Counted from the first letter of the stretch, positions 35,129-48,769 are shown. The stretch: DNA of 64,000 bases from Cercis canadensis (GCA_003255065.1 QAOA01001274.1:1023-65022); one strand, 5' to 3'. The notes: generated by a model from the sequence alone, not told the origin. Made by a program: numbers and translations.

Positions 35129-38100
35129 TTAAACTGCAGGGTTAAGAGCTCTTTCTATTTCCTCCAATGATCTACCCTTTGTTTCCACAACGTTACCGGC
35201 TATGTACAAGACAGCAAGAAGACAGACGCCGGCAAAACCTAGGTATACGGAGCTGATACCAAACTTGTTTACAACACTCAGGAAGTAGAGACCGATGACA
35301 AAGTTGGAGATCTGATAAGACAAAAGAAAATCACTTTCATTACTAACGAAATTTTTAGTTAACTGATAAAACCAGTGGAGGAACATAAATTATGCAGTAT
35401 AATCCGTACCAACCCGGCTAGAAAAACATTATAATTCCCATCCTGATTTCATTTAGCAATATATCCACGAGGAGGGCCTCGTGGTGAAGCCATTGTTTTC
35501 GGACTTTTTCTATCACATTTCTCAGAAAATCAGTGAGTGCAGACAGAAGGACAACTATGGTTGAGTTTGGTATTGTTTCTCATGAGGTACTCACTGTTAC
35601 AGAAGCAGCAATTTATGTGTTTGGTAAGCTCACCAGCAACGGTTACTTTTAAGAAGCGATGATGTTTTTATTTTTAGCTCTCCCCAGCAGAATTTTAAAG
35701 CAAGATAAACACAGTAATTGCAGGTAATATGAGATCTTGAAGCGAAGTCACTCACCCAATGCATGCCTAATGACAAAGAAACAGCTTTTGCTCTGATTCT
35801 AGAAGCAAATATCTCTGGGAGAAGAAGCGCAGGCACAGGACCAGCACCAAGAGAGAAGGACAAGACATAACTGTTTACAATTCATAGATCAGTGAGTCAA
35901 CAGAAATTGATAACATGGAAAATGCAAAGAAACTCGAAGTTCATGTTTAAAGCAATTTGACGAATGGGGAAAAAAAAGTTACTGAACAAAGTAAATGACT
36001 TACAGAACAGTCCCAAAGACAGCAAGGGTGCCAGAATATGGAGCAAGGACCTTCCAAGTGAAAGACAGAGAAAGAAGCAACATTGAAGCAGCCTGGGAGA
36101 AAAAGAAAAAGTTATCAGTTATAAGAATATAAAATACTAAAAGTGTTAAACATAAATTACAGTAAAGTAAATAGGATCTATTACACTGGAAATGAAATCA
36201 AGATATTGGGGGTGAAAATGCCATTCGATTGAGCTAAATAGAAACAAAAATTTAAAGGCCTCGTCTCGTCCAGGACAAGAAGATTCAATATTAGGTAGAT
36301 TCACATCCTACCATTTTGTTCATAGAAGTTATATTTGAATAACTCATATAATGAAAACTAAGAATAAATCCATACTTATTTGACTACTGATTAGTAACCA
36401 AATTCTGCTCTAACATGTAAGTATAAAAGGATAATAAGTTGTCATAATGCTTAAAAAGATAATAAGGGGATAGACCCATATGAAGCAACACTTCTAATCA
36501 GTGTTGAATTCTCTTGGACTCTCCTCTCAGAGGTAAACCAACAAGATTGGTGAGCTTTACCAGCTCAACAAGAAAAGGTGAAATTTATGATCAAGCAGAG
36601 CAATAAAAAATAAATTTACAGCAGAAATGGTGGGCTTGCAAATTAAGTCTAGGGACATACAGAAACCAGGCATTTAATGATATATTACTTGAAGAATCCC
36701 AAATCCAACACTCTAAACAGTTTATCCAAAAGGTCCCATATATAAACCAAAATAGCGCACCCCTCCTAACCTATGAGGAACTTTATTCAACAATATCAAA
36801 ATCAGGAAGTTATCAACCTCTGAAGATTATCAGAACAAGCATTAGTAAACTACTAAGGCATCTAGCCTGCAGTTTTGAAAGTGAGCAGGATATTATGTAA
36901 TTTCAAGTACTTTAAATTGATTTGAACATGAGTATTACATAGGATTAATTAACTGTATTGAAGCAATTATAGTTTTCACATGCTACCTATGATTAGATTA
37001 GAGCTGTGGATTTATTCTATACGATTATGGTCTTGATGAAGCACATAAGAAATTGCCGCCACCCAGTAGTACTATCCACTTTCAGGACCCCCTATTTGTT
37101 GCTGTAACCCCATCTTCATGCACCAACAAGACTGTATGATAATCTTGTTCAGCCAATATATACACTCATGTATCAAACCTAATTACTAGTGCCTATTTCC
37201 TACTTAGCAAACACTCTTTACTTCGCCTCCCCTTTTACCTCACAACTATCTTCTAATATTTATTGATTTCCTCCTTACTTTTCAGGACAAACATCAGCCA
37301 AACACTTTTCACCTTCAGAGCCGATCTTTCACCATCCTGAGTGAGATCTTAAAAATCAATTATGCAAAAATTAAAAACTTTGCTCCTGCAAACTCTGTAT
37401 CTCAACCTTCAACAGCCAAAAGTTAAGAGATTCAATTCAATTCAATGGAACATTAATGCAAAAGAATGGGATGTCAAACTTACTAAATTGACATGAATCA
37501 ATCCCCCAAAGTTTGGATAGTTTCAGCCATTTAGCTTTTGTTATCAGTCAAGTTCTTCGTAGAGTTTTTGATTAGAAAGGTTTGCATGATATGGTAATTT
37601 GTGTGTATTGAATATTAGAAAGGCATTTTGATAACACAAAATGTAATAAGATCTTCCAAACTGTTTGGGCATGGAATGGTATAGAAATTCTAACAAAATG
37701 CCTTCAAGCCAACTGACTAGAACCCTTCATTAGGCACCAATTCCAAAAGAAAGCAGAAAATAGCATTTAGTCCCTAGAGTCACAAGGTATATAGAAACTG
37801 GAAGACAAACCAAGGCCTAGGATTGATTTTGATCTATATCTTTCACATGCTCCCTACAAGAAATTCCTTTTGGCTTGAAGCATGGACAAAGCATAGGCTC
37901 ACCCTTGCCTTGTGTTGAAATTCAATTTAATTAGGAGAATGGAGGCAAAGAGAATTAAACTCTTGACCACTTGGTCAAAGAGGTTCCGATACCATATCAA
38001 GGAACTAGTCATCCTAAAAGGTTAGCCTATTAAGGAAAGGCCCATAAATGGATTTGATCAATATCTCTACGAGTTTATAAAATAAATTAAGAAAAAGAGG

Positions 38101-41100
38101 AAAGAAAAATGACAACAAACCTAGAGGAGATCTTAAGCTAGCTTTGGGGGGTGAGGGGTTATTTCATATGTGAAAGAAGTATATCAGCATATTCTAGTAC
38201 AATAAAGACATTATTCTGTTTTTGCCATTGGACAGGTTTAGCCAGGTAAATCATTTAGCAAATAATACTAATCTAATATTTTACATTTATTTTTTTTAAT
38301 GTTTCAGGTCCTTGTAGATCATCAAACCCATCTTAAACACAGAATACATGGCAAAGATTCCAAGATCATTAAAGAAAATAGATTATGTACGTTATGTATG
38401 CTGGAAATAACTATTACCATCCCACTAAAGCTAGTGATTAGAAGACTTTTCCTTCCTTGTTTGTCCATCAAGGAGGAAGCAACAGCTGTGCCTGCAACAG
38501 CATCAAACATTTCAGTCACCAAAATGATCATATGTATGCATATTGAATGATAAACAGTTTTCAGATTCAACAATACTAACCAAACACATTTGCTGCACCA
38601 ACAAGGGCACTTGCTGCAACATCAGAAGTGATTCCAGCACTGCGGAAAACGGAAGTTGAATAATATACCACAGCATTTATTCCGGCCAACTGCTGAAACA
38701 AGAAAAGTGCTGCCCCAACACTGACAACTGCAACACAACATATTTCAGAAGTGCTTCACCAAATATGAGAAAGCACTCATTAACTCTAAGGTAAACCAAC
38801 AATAGTTGATCAATGATACTAAACCATAAAATGCTTTTATAACAATATTGTAAAGATAAAAATTCTTCATAAACATATAGCAGGTACCAATCTATAACCA
38901 TCCTTCAAACAGTGGGAATTCTATGGTGAAACCTTCAAAAGATGCAGGTCAATGTAATCAAATCTAAGATGAACAGTACAAGCAGAAAAAAATTAATGGG
39001 TAAAGACATATCTAGAAGCAGGTAATTTTTTGGCATAAATATCTAACAGCAGGTTGTTACTCTAGAATTCTTGCTTAATTATAATAAATATTTTATGCGC
39101 ATAGAGTTACCACATCTGGAATAAATACAGTCTTAACTAAATTTTGAGAATACCTTTCCAATATCGGCTGCTAAAAAGATCAAACCACCCTGCTTCAGGT
39201 TCAGATGAACCTTGACTTGCAGTTGTTAAGTCATTCATAACCACAGAAACTCTTTCTTTTCCAAATAGTGTTTTAATAGACTTTTCAGCCTCAGAGATTT
39301 TTCCTTGCTGTAAATAATAAATGTAATTTTCTCAGAAATTTTGGCAACGGCATAAAACCTCTAAGAAAGTTATAGCATAGAATTCTGATTGGAAATACAT
39401 TAGAGATTACATATAGGTTTTATATGTATGTTCTATTGGATTAAAAGCTCACACCATAATCATCATGACTGTACAATTTCAATCCAACCAAAGACTGAAA
39501 GGAAATCAACGGTGAATTGATGCATTTTTATGTTTAAAAGATAATATAAAGTCTCTTTCAATGTACTTCAGAATAATTCCCAGTCCTTAAATAAGTTAAT
39601 ATTTCATTTGAAAAATTATCACCATATGAGATTGCAATCCAATGAGTATACTTGTGAAAAGTGTATTTGATGAAAATTTAACTGATTGGTGTGAAAGTGG
39701 CAAGTTTTACAGTAAACGGATTCCTCTTCTTATCAATAACAAAAGACAGCACAGAATGCAAGAACACCTGAAATAGCCATCGTGGACTTTCCGGAGAAAT
39801 TGCCATTCCTAGAGCCAACAGAACAGATGGAACTACTGCAATTCCAAACATTGTCCTCCACCTGGTAAAATAAAATAAAGAATATTGAATGAGGGAGAAG
39901 AAGATCTGAGTAAACATACATTTGCAAAGAGTCAACTGTGTGGAGCAGTCCAGAACCTGACATTATTGGCTATTGAAAATGTTGCTTATGACTTTTTAAG
40001 GAGGAAATATTAAGTATCTAACTCAAATATAGACCAAAGAAATGTAAGAACAAATAGAACTTTTCAAATTTAATTTGATTTTCTATATGTGATAGTTCTT
40101 CTTGAATATCAAAATTCTGAATTCACAACTACATTTTATGTTAGATATAAGTTGACAATACCCAAATTCTCCTAATATTTGTTTCATGCTTGTCAATAAT
40201 GATGGGAAGATTTTTTTCTTTTGACAAAAAAATAATGATTGGAAGATTAAAATATAAATGGGAGATCCGTAGGCATACTTCTAAGCTAAAAGGAGTCAAA
40301 CTATTCAGAGATAATTATCGATTTCCATTTCACAATCAGAAGTTTAAGATCATTTCATTTTGAGACATGCTCTAAAGATTGATAGATCCATCCCTCAAAT
40401 TCTTTGCAGAATTTTCTTCTAGCAGATTTGGGAAATCATTTAGTTATCACTCAGGAAACAACATATTTTTGTCACTCTCTTTTGAATAATAGTAATACAA
40501 GAAGCAAATTGAATACCATAAAGGATTTGCTGCCAGAGGCAATCCAGCCACCAGTGCTGCGAGAATCCCAATACATATAAAAAGTTGATTAACAGATCCA
40601 AGTGCACCACGAATTTCAGTTGGTGAAATCTGCCCATTTCAAGGTGTCATCAGCAGATGGTCAGTATAGAATATGTAAACATGGGCACAAAAGTTAAAAT
40701 AATTTAAAGGAGCTACCTCAGAAATGTATAGCGGCACGATAGCAGATGTAACACCAATTCCTATACCAGCAAGCAAGCGGCCAATGATCATTGTCTGAAC
40801 ACTCTGGGCTGTAGCACTATAAACACATCACAGTTTAAAGCATCAGTTTTTATAATCATAAATATATAAAAGACCAAACCTTGTACTCAAGCACAATTGA
40901 CAGACCAAAGAAATGCTCCAACAGCTAGTGGTATTGCATCTAACTGAAAAGTCCTAGTTCTGCCAAATTTGTCAGCCAATGCTCCACCAGTAAATGAACC
41001 AACCGTGGCACCAGCAAGTAGTGTGCTAACGACCCATCCTATTCAAAGATTTTACACTCATGAAAATCATGAGAGAACAATTGATCGAGCATATTCGAAA

Positions 41101-42805
41101 GGAACTGGATTTGAGAACCAAAAGTTAGAGATAACAAATTACACAAAATTTAAAAGAATGCAAAACGCAATAAATAATTTCATTTAAGCTCCCTACTAAA
41201 AGGGTAATGTTGCAGTGATATTAACATAGATATAAGGGTCACAGAGACAACACAAAAGTCTTCTTAGGAGATTAAATGTACGCAGGAAATTTTCCTTAAG
41301 CAAATAATAAATATAAATGTATATAAATGTTAGGAGTGAAAGAACAGAAAAGAATATTTCAACACACATCCAAAATTTTATTTGCCTATAAAATCAATCA
41401 AAATTTTAAAATCACTTTATACCTAAAGTAATAAAATATGAAAAATCGAAGAAAAAAGCATTTACCTTGTAATACAGTGTTTTCAGTGATTCCAAGATCC
41501 TTGGCAAGGTACTCAAGAGCACCATTTACCACTCTACACCAAACAGAGCATAGTCAGAGTTTTCCCACATATAGGATGCCATTCATTGAAACCTTAACAA
41601 AGATAATTCACCATAAAACTCCAATACATGTTTTACAGCTTATAACTTAACACATAGGAGGGCCTCTAGTCATTCATATTTCTTACACAAAAGGATAAAC
41701 AACATGTTACGTTGCAAAGAAGTCCAAAGCTTGTGTACTAAAATGTAGAGAATATCCATACCCTAGATGGTAACCAAACAAAATAGCTCCAAGGCAAGCA
41801 ACACCGACATATGGTAAAACATTTCCAGAAGATTTTCCTTGAGGATCCAAGGGGACAAGGTTCTCAACATCTCCACCTGCAACTCAATTTCAATTGCTGT
41901 ATGTAAGAGAAAAAAAAACATATAATAACAGAAACTCACAAAAACTCGAGAGTTTCCAAATATAAGAGCTGTATAGGAAATTACCAACACCAAAATCAAT
42001 GTATACGCAATTGCACCACCAGCATTATGAATAAGATAAAACTTGTGGGATACAGATTACAGAGATGATATTAAGACTCATTAAGGGAGAAAAGACAATT
42101 GTAGCGGAAGAATACCATAGAGGCTACGGCAAGTTCCCAAACAAAGTATTTTCAGCAAATTCCTACCATGATAACAGTTTCCATTCACATATAAACATGA
42201 TAATCAACCATGATTACGCAGAGTGTCACTACTTCAGTAAATATGGTATGCACTCTCCTTAAAATAAATTATAAAGCAAAGAGATATACCCACTAAGTAA
42301 ATTCCTAATATACCAAATTTCCAATCAAATTTTACTGTCTGAGTCAACAAACACACAGATACAAACACAAATGCATATGATAAGCAACTTTGCAGAGGCC
42401 ATCAAGCAAACAAAAAATATGATCTATACGTATGAATAAAGCACCATTTAACTCTCTAATGATTATAATCACAAATTTCAGAAAAAGGAGGAAACGTTCA
42501 GGAAATAAATCAAACATATTAAAGGTAGCAGCAGACAAACCAGAAGCCTGAGCCCTGATTGATCTGGGCTTAGCCGAGGAACCGAAAATGCCACCAATGC
42601 CCACTCTTGCACTGGTTAGCTCGGTTTCCATAGCAACCGAACCAAGCCTCAAACCAAAGCAATTGGTCCTATTGGACATGCAGACACTTCTGGGTCTCAC
42701 AGCACTCGCAGTTCCAAACTCGCCGAAACCCCGCAAGACCCCCCTTCGGTTTTGAACCCCAAAGCAAGGAGTGCTCCCCTTGATGCCAAAAGTTGACGCT
42801 TGCAT
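35129..42805 (-). CDS. pGlcT: Plastidic glucose transporter, pGlcT type (13 exons)
   Basis: Exons: 42805-42541, 41876-41762, 41533-41466, 41038-40906, 40816-40717, 40629-40517, 39861-39768, 39307-39154, 38727-38581, 38491-38418, 36092-36004, 35870-35756 and 35311-35129. All junctions are GT-AG and phases agree, giving 549 residues against about 546 in Arabidopsis. Start ATG 42805 ([10 protein letters not shown]) matches the family; the frame upstream lacks an ATG. Residues 1 to about 88 are a Ser/Arg-rich plastid transit peptide. The remainder is a 12-helix sugar porter of the major facilitator superfamily with GRTRTF in the first cytosolic-type loop, PESPRW (288-293), QQLAGIN (359-365) and ETKGRS (532-537). 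The family sits in the inner plastid envelope and exports glucose released by starch breakdown. Intron 10 is 2.3 kb and holds a dispersed repeat. Confidence 0.96.
37856..38060 (-). repeat. Dispersed repeat in transporter intron 10
   Basis: On the minus strand it reads GAACCTCTTTGACCAAGTGG and later TTTGTCCATGCTTCAAG, matching the repeat at 15240-15610. It is therefore a member of the same dispersed family, inserted in sense with the transporter gene. Confidence 0.5.
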
Positions 42806-43370
42806 ATTTTCTGATTGAATATTCCAATACACAGAAAGTCAAAGACTTAAATTTCGCAAAGAAATTAAAAAAATAATTAAAAAGTTAAAAACTTTTAAAA
42901 AACTGCAGTGACAGAGACTCAGAGAGAATCATAGCAAGAAATTAATGCAAAAGCAGTAACCGTAAAATGAATTTTGGGAGTTCGGACAATGTTGTGCTAT
43001 AATTTTGATAATCAAATGAAATTACCTGTGACAGAAAATGCGATAATAGAGTAATTACCGTATAAAGGTTAATAATTTACGAGTAACAGAAGAAACCCAG
43101 AAAGCGATGAGCTCACGATTCTCACTGAAATCACAGAAAATTTTAGTTTCTTCTAGTGTTCTTTGAGAGTGTGCTCTGTTTCTATGCTGGATTTGTTGGT
43201 GGGAATTTCAGGGTGGAAGAGAGAGGGGCAACTTCGAAAGGACCGCTACTGAATGAGACCAACAACAAAGACGAAGTTGGATCAGTGTTTAATTTTTCTT
43301 AATAGATATTTTTAATATTTATGTAACATGTTATATAATATAAGAATAATTAATAAATAAATGATACATA
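42806..43370 (-). promoter_or_regulatory. Leader and presumed promoter of the glucose transporter gene
   Basis: It is GC-richer near 43190-43290 (minus-strand leader) and AT-rich beyond. I did not find an unambiguous TATA box. MITE family member C begins at 43381, which probably limits the proximal promoter. Confidence 0.4.
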
Positions 43371-43380
43371 TATAAATTAA

Positions 43381-43594
43381 CGAGATTCTATGATACTACG
43401 TAAATATGTCATATTACACTGATGTGTCAAGTATATATAATTTTTATATTTTATTATATATAAAATATAATTTATTTAATTTTTTAAATAAATTTAAAAA
43501 CAGTTAATTTGTATACATGTCATTCATTTATTAGTTATTCTTATGTAGTATGACATACTACATAAATACTATTAAAAGAATTTAAGAAACCTCA
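43381..43594. mobile_element. MITE family member C (214 bp) with 9-bp duplication
   Basis: It starts CGAGATTCTATGATACTAC and ends GAAACCTCA. It is flanked by a perfect ATAAATTAA at 43372-43380 and 43595-43603. It shares the body of members A and B. A partial inverted copy of its AT-rich core follows at about 43607-43690. The 9-bp duplication suggests a Mutator-type origin. Confidence 0.75.
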
Positions 43595-43690
43595 ATAAAT
43601 TAATTATTTTTAAATTTATTTAAAAAATTAAATAAATTATATTTTAATATAATAAAATATAAAAATTATATAATATATATCATAAAATTT

Positions 43691-44744
43691 TTATTTTTTA
43701 ATTATTTTTTTCAATCGAGAGTTTTTATTTCTCGATTTCTTTGTAGGAAGCTTCTTTTTCTCGAATTTCTTTTCTTTCCTCGTTTTATTTCTAGAAAGAA
43801 AATTAAAAATGGATTTTCTTTGGGAAGATCATTACGTAGGATGTTTTGGATTAGATTTGGTTCGCGTTGGAGATGTCGAAATTGCACGTGGGCCACAGTG
43901 GGTTCTGCTGGCGTGTGACCTTTCTCGCTAACTGACGTGTACTGTTCTGAAACTACCGCCAAATAAACACTAAAATTTCTCACCCTAGTTACTCAGTTAA
44001 TAAAAATGAAATAAAGAATAGTGATGTTAGCAAATTTCTTTTTTTACGGTTATTCAAATTATAAATAATTTTTGGTGTGTCACTAAAAAAATATTTAAAA
44101 GATAAATCTTAATTATTGTTAAGTTTTTAAATTTATTTATTTATTTTTTTTAGTAATTGAGTTTGAAACAATTTTTTAAATGAATATAGATATACTAAAT
44201 TTAGAATGAACTATTCTTACTCCAAGAATTTTATTATCCAAACAGTTACAGCTTAACTAATAATTATCACATACTGACATATATTTATGATTAACATGAA
44301 TTTTATTTGAATTGGATCATTTGTGCTTTCTTGTGTCATTCGCTTATGTAACAAGATATATATATAATCTGAATACAAAAATTTTCTCATTTGTGCAGTT
44401 TAACAATATCTGGCACTTGTACAAGAAGAGTAAGATCTCCCTCTAGCTGTCTGATAAGCTTGGCAACCTCATCTGCTCAGTGCTTGTATCATGGCTTATG
44501 ACTTTCCAGATCCATCTGAAGTCCAACCATAGTCCAAAAAATTAGAGACCAGAGACAAGGGAAAGGCCCAGTCAAATTCCCCATTCAACTTAAATTTCCA
44601 GACTAAACAAGGTCAGTTAGAATTCCCCAAGGTTGGGGTTGTTGGGCAAATAGGGATGGTTTTAATGTGAAGAGACACACAAAGAAGGTAGATGGAAAAA
44701 AGCATATCAAATTGCCAAGAAGTATCATTAACTACTAGTTCATC
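43691..44744. other. Intergenic, nothing recognised
   Basis: There is a short GC-richer patch near 43850-43930 without convincing coding sequence. The rest is AT-rich. The LINE remnant on the minus strand may extend weakly below 44745. Confidence 0.4.
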
Positions 44745-45312
44745 CCTCGTGAGAGAGCCATGAATATGGTGAGAGCTCTAAGAGGTTTGTCATTGAACCA
44801 AGTGTCTTACAAAAGGTTGGTTTCCCTTCCCCATCTCACAATGGATTTAGTGCCTTCTTTAAAGAACTTGTCTCTTATTTTTAAACCTTTCCATACTAAT
44901 GAGGGGTTCCTAAAGTTCCTACCTAAATTGCAGCCTCCAAGCATTTAATCCATAACTAAATTTTTTTCCTTCTGAAATCTTCATCTAAACGTAGTTAATA
45001 GAGCCAGGTTCTTGAATTTAGTTTTCTTGAGCCCTAGTCCTCCTGATTTGGTTTTAGTCACCTTGTCCCATCCCACCAAATGAATCTTCGTGGTGGAATC
45101 TGATCTTTCCCATAGAAATCTCTTATGAGGCTATCAATTTCTTTGCAAATAGCTGTGGGAATGGGAAAACACTGCATGTAGTAGTTAGCATAAACTGACA
45201 TGGTAGATTGGGTGAGAGTTGCTCTGTCTACAAGGAATAAGATGCTAGCTTTCCAAATCTTCTCCCCATTGATAGTCTTGCTTACTCTTAAAAGCAAAGA
45301 GTGAAAAATTTC
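44745..45312 (-). pseudogene. LINE reverse-transcriptase C-terminal remnant
   Basis: Minus-strand translation gives LFLVDRATLTQS, then NYYMQCFPIPTAICKEID and IWWDGTR. This is the typical post-catalytic region of plant LINE reverse transcriptases. After it come SGGLGLKKTKFKNLALL and LVWKGLKIRDKFFKEG, with in-frame stops between blocks. The order of motifs matches LINE ORF2 before its zinc-finger and RNase H part. The catalytic core is absent and the frame is broken, so this is a dead fragment. Confidence 0.7.
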
Positions 45313-45789
45313 CTAATTAAATTAAAAATTTGCAGCAGCATTTGAATTAGAAAGAGAATAAGAGCTGAATATATGAAAAAGGAGGAGTAAAATAGATATG
45401 AAATACAATGTGCAAGGCATATGGTAAATCAATGTAAGGAGAGAAAAAAAAATGATAGAATATTGAATAGATTTTAAAATATTCATAATAAGCTTAACAA
45501 GATTGAGGTAGATGTTTGTTTGTGTAGCCTTCCTGCACAAATGAAGAAATTAAGGAAACCACCTTAAAAACATTATGTGAGTTAAGAATTGGTTCCTCGA
45601 CTAAGGAATAATAGAAGTTAAATATGAAGAACTTCACTGAATCAGTTTTCTTTCTTCATATGCTCATATAATGATATAAGACCTGTAATGAAAATCCAAT
45701 TATTACCGTGACAGATTTCTTGAGGTTTGAATAGTAAACTTTGTGAAAAGGAAAAAGAAAATGAAAGAGAGGAGAGGCCTTTGTATGGA
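45313..45789. other. Intergenic, nothing recognised
   Basis: AT-rich spacer between the LINE remnant and the solo LTR. No ORF or repeat boundary could be supported. Confidence 0.45.
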
Positions 45790-45794
45790 AAATG

Positions 45795-46870
45795 TGTTAG
45801 CTGCACAATTCTCTATCCTGTTTTTAATGATAACAAATGATTTTATATATTCTAATTTGTGTTTTATTTAAGCATCTTTCTAAGTACAGGTTAGCAAAAA
45901 AAGCTAAGAACTGGTTCTTCAAGTTGTAAGAACTAGTTCTTAAATAATTTCTTCTCTTCTGGATGGTATTAGGCATGTGAAGTCTTTGATCACAATGTGC
46001 ATGTCAAAATGTCACCTCAACTTGTGATATAACCGTTTCTCTATTAAGAGTTGGTGGAGATCCACCTTTCAAGGGAAGTTAGTAAAAAGTAACTTCTTTG
46101 ACACTACAAGACAATGGAAATGATTAGTGGACATTTGTCCTCTTATTAAGGGTGGAGAATGCTCTTTACGTGATATTGCTTCCTTCCTTGAAATTCAGTC
46201 TTTCAAGCCTTATAGAGGTAATAGAGAGAAGAAGCAAAAAGAGGAAAATACAAAGCAAGAGCTAGGGTGCAATGGCTGCCCTTCTCTTTTAATTTGTACT
46301 GAGAGCTTCTTCTTCCTCATGTTCTATACTATGTAAAATTTTCTCTAGAAAGAGAGTGTATTCTAATGGAGCTTAACTCTATTTTTGAGTGTTCAGAACT
46401 TAGGATTTCAAATCCGTGAGGTACTTCTAATTGTGATACTAGAAAGAGAAAGTTCTTGGTGAGCTTTAGAGTGAGAAACCATAGATGTAAAAGCTTGGAA
46501 ATGCTTGGACAAATTAAACTCTATCTAGTGGAACCCCAAAGCTTTGGAAGAAGTGGATGTAGGCCTTAGTGTTGAACTACTATAAATCTGTGGCTAAGAT
46601 CTTCTTGATTCTTCTCTTTCTTTCTTAATTGCTTATGCTTACTAAATGACATTTATGTTTTTGAGTTGAATTTGTGTGAGCTTTCTGGATTGCTTTATTT
46701 GTGTTATATTTTGTGAAATAGATTTGAGTTTTTCTGTGTATCTATTCGGTTCTAGAACTAGTTCTTGTATTGTTTAGAACTTTGATAAAATTCTGTTTTA
46801 GATCATTTGAATCAAAATTTTCTAAAAACTCTTATTCACCCCTCTCTAGGAGTATTTCCTGTAACATTCA
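45795..46870 (+). mobile_element. Solo LTR, Ty1/copia SIRE-like (1076 bp)
   Basis: It starts TGTTAGCTGCAC and ends CCTGTAACATTCA. A perfect 5-bp target-site duplication, AAATG, lies at 45790-45794 and 46871-46875. TTTTTAATGATAACAAATG near the start and TATCTAGTGGAACCCCAAAG in the body match the LTR at 1818-2909 and the SIRE/Maximus type. No gag/pol is attached. The open frame at 46127-46336 is incidental. Confidence 0.8.
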
Positions 46871-47480
46871 AAATGAAAGAGAAGATGTAGACAGTTAATT
46901 GAAATAATTAGAAATTGTTGCTTGAAGATAGGAATCATGGCAGTTGTCATTTAGCAGGAACTTATTAATTTCATTTTAAATATATCTTTTTTAGTTTTAT
47001 TTTATCTGATTCTGTTAGTATATTGATAAATTTTGTTTAACAGTTACCAAATCAATGTAGACCTTAGTTTCTTTTCTCTTTCTCTTATGTACAAAAAAAG
47101 AAAAAAAAATCAATGTAGTGTTATTTGAGAGTGGGACAGTTTCATTTTACTCACCAGTTTTTCTTTTTTACTTTTAAAGTGTTTTTTTTTTTTTAAGGCA
47201 ATATAGATATAGTAGTATAGATGTGCATAGGCTCCTAGACCAAACAAGAAACAAGCAATGAAAATAGAAATCGCCAAACATATTTCACTATTTAGAAGCT
47301 TCTTTTTATTTGATCAAATCGAACAACTTAAATAAAACAAGAAGAAGATGAAACGTTTCTATTTAGTTCCAAAAAAAAAAAAAATGACTTCTACAGAGTG
47401 TACAATAAATGGCTCTATGCCTCTACATTTGAACAGATCTAGAGAGAGCAAACTAGTTTGTCTCTTAAAATGAAACAACC
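46871..47480. other. Intergenic, nothing recognised
   Basis: AT-rich, with A/T homopolymer runs near 47090, 47180 and 47370. No gene or bounded repeat. Confidence 0.45.
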
Positions 47481-47486
47481 CAAAAC

Positions 47487-47940
47487 TCAGCGGCAGGGAA
47501 AGGAGATGATGGTAAAGTACCCAGCAGCTGCAAGATATGATGGAAACAGTGGCATCTTGGGGTACCCAGCAGCAGTAGGTAAAATAGTTAATGGGAATGA
47601 GTATGCAACACTAGTAGCAGAAACAGCATAATTGGTGTAGTGAGTGATTGGAATTGGGATCATAGGCTCATCATTCTTGAAAACTTGTAGACCAAGTAAG
47701 AAAGAACAATAGACATCAATGTGAGGCATATTCAACCTGAGCATAGCTCAAGTTACAAGCATCCCAAGGACTCAAAGTAACATTCTTTGGCTTCTCCATC
47801 ACCTTCCCTATCAACTCAAAAAGCCAATCTCTTTAACCCTTTCTCCGTCATCTTTATATTTCTCAGCAGCACCTTAAAGCAACGTGTACTTGCAACAAGA
47901 AGTCCATGATCTTGCAAAGGAAAGATAAGGTTTTAATTGA
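47487..47940 (-). pseudogene. Unrecognised possible coding remnant
   Basis: On the minus strand there is an 85-codon open frame (47744-47487) plus an adjacent piece in a different frame reading GKVMEKPKNVTLSPWDACNL. Base composition is more gene-like than the surroundings. The pieces cannot be joined into one frame without a shift, and I recognise no family. It may be a decayed gene fragment, or a non-coding transcript. Confidence 0.22.
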
Positions 47941-48004
47941 AAATTTTACTAATCAAAATCTCGTTATGATATTCTTGTTTCTTTTGAAATTATTATTTAA
48001 GGTC

Positions 48005-48140
48005 ATGTTATTCTATCCTATTTTAAAATTGGGGATAGTGTTACATTAACTTTCAAAATTTGAGTTATGAACAAAAATAAGCCATATTTTTTAGACCCAA
48101 TGCGAAATTAATATAAAACTGATTAACTAGTAACTTAGTG
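48005..48140 (+). repeat. Dispersed repeat related to 22627-22770
   Basis: Shared blocks include TTCTATCCTATTTTAAAATT, GATAGTGTTACATT and TATAAAACTGATTAACTAGT. Boundaries are not defined. A (TTA)n microsatellite follows at 48314-48348. Confidence 0.4.
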
Positions 48141-48310
48141 TGAGTTGAAATTATAAATTATTTGCTAAAATTCATAATATTTAGGCCACATAAAAAAAAT
48201 AGAAAAAGTCAAATTAGAATAGTCATTTTTTTTTAATCCAGTTAAACTTGATAACTTTGATAATTTGTGCTTTTCTGAGACAAATTTAGTTGAGACTAGC
48301 ATATGACATA

Positions 48311-48346
<36 letters not shown>

Positions 48347-48411
48347 TTCAAATAATACATCAAATATCATGCTGTCATGCACAAAAGAAAAAAAAAAAAA
48401 AAGATTGATCT

Positions 48412-48700
48412 TTCCTTCATATCCTCCAATTCTTTATGGTGGAACTCAATGAGGCATACCACCTACTAATTAATACAATTTTTTAAGTAGGATTTCTTGA
48501 ACTAGCCTCAATAAACTGGACTTGGTTCCTCCCACCAAGGAACACACTTTAAAACAAGCTCTATACTTTCCATATCACATGAATTCACATCCAATACTTC
48601 AATCTGAGACCGGCCTAGGCCCAAACTTTATGAATCATAATAAACTTTAACTATGCTTTACCAATTAAGCTATTCAACCCATGAATACTAAATCCAAATA
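48412..48700. repeat. Dispersed repeat, first of a pair with 51475-51700
   Basis: Shared blocks are TTCTTATGGTG or TTCTTTATGGTG, AGCCTCAATAAA.TGGA, TTTAAAACAAGCTCTA.AC and TTTACCAAT.AA.C.ATTCAAC, in the same order in both copies. The family is unknown. The minus strand of the second copy has weak tRNA-like features. Confidence 0.5.
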
Positions 48701-48769
48701 CTTTTTGAATCACAATAACTTTTACTGTGTTGCACCATTGTGGATCTCTCTCTCATTTCTCTGCCCACA

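Noticed and set aside
42806..42832. An earlier start for the glucose transporter
   Set aside because: The upstream codon is GTG, not ATG. The ATG at 42805 matches the N-terminus of the family.
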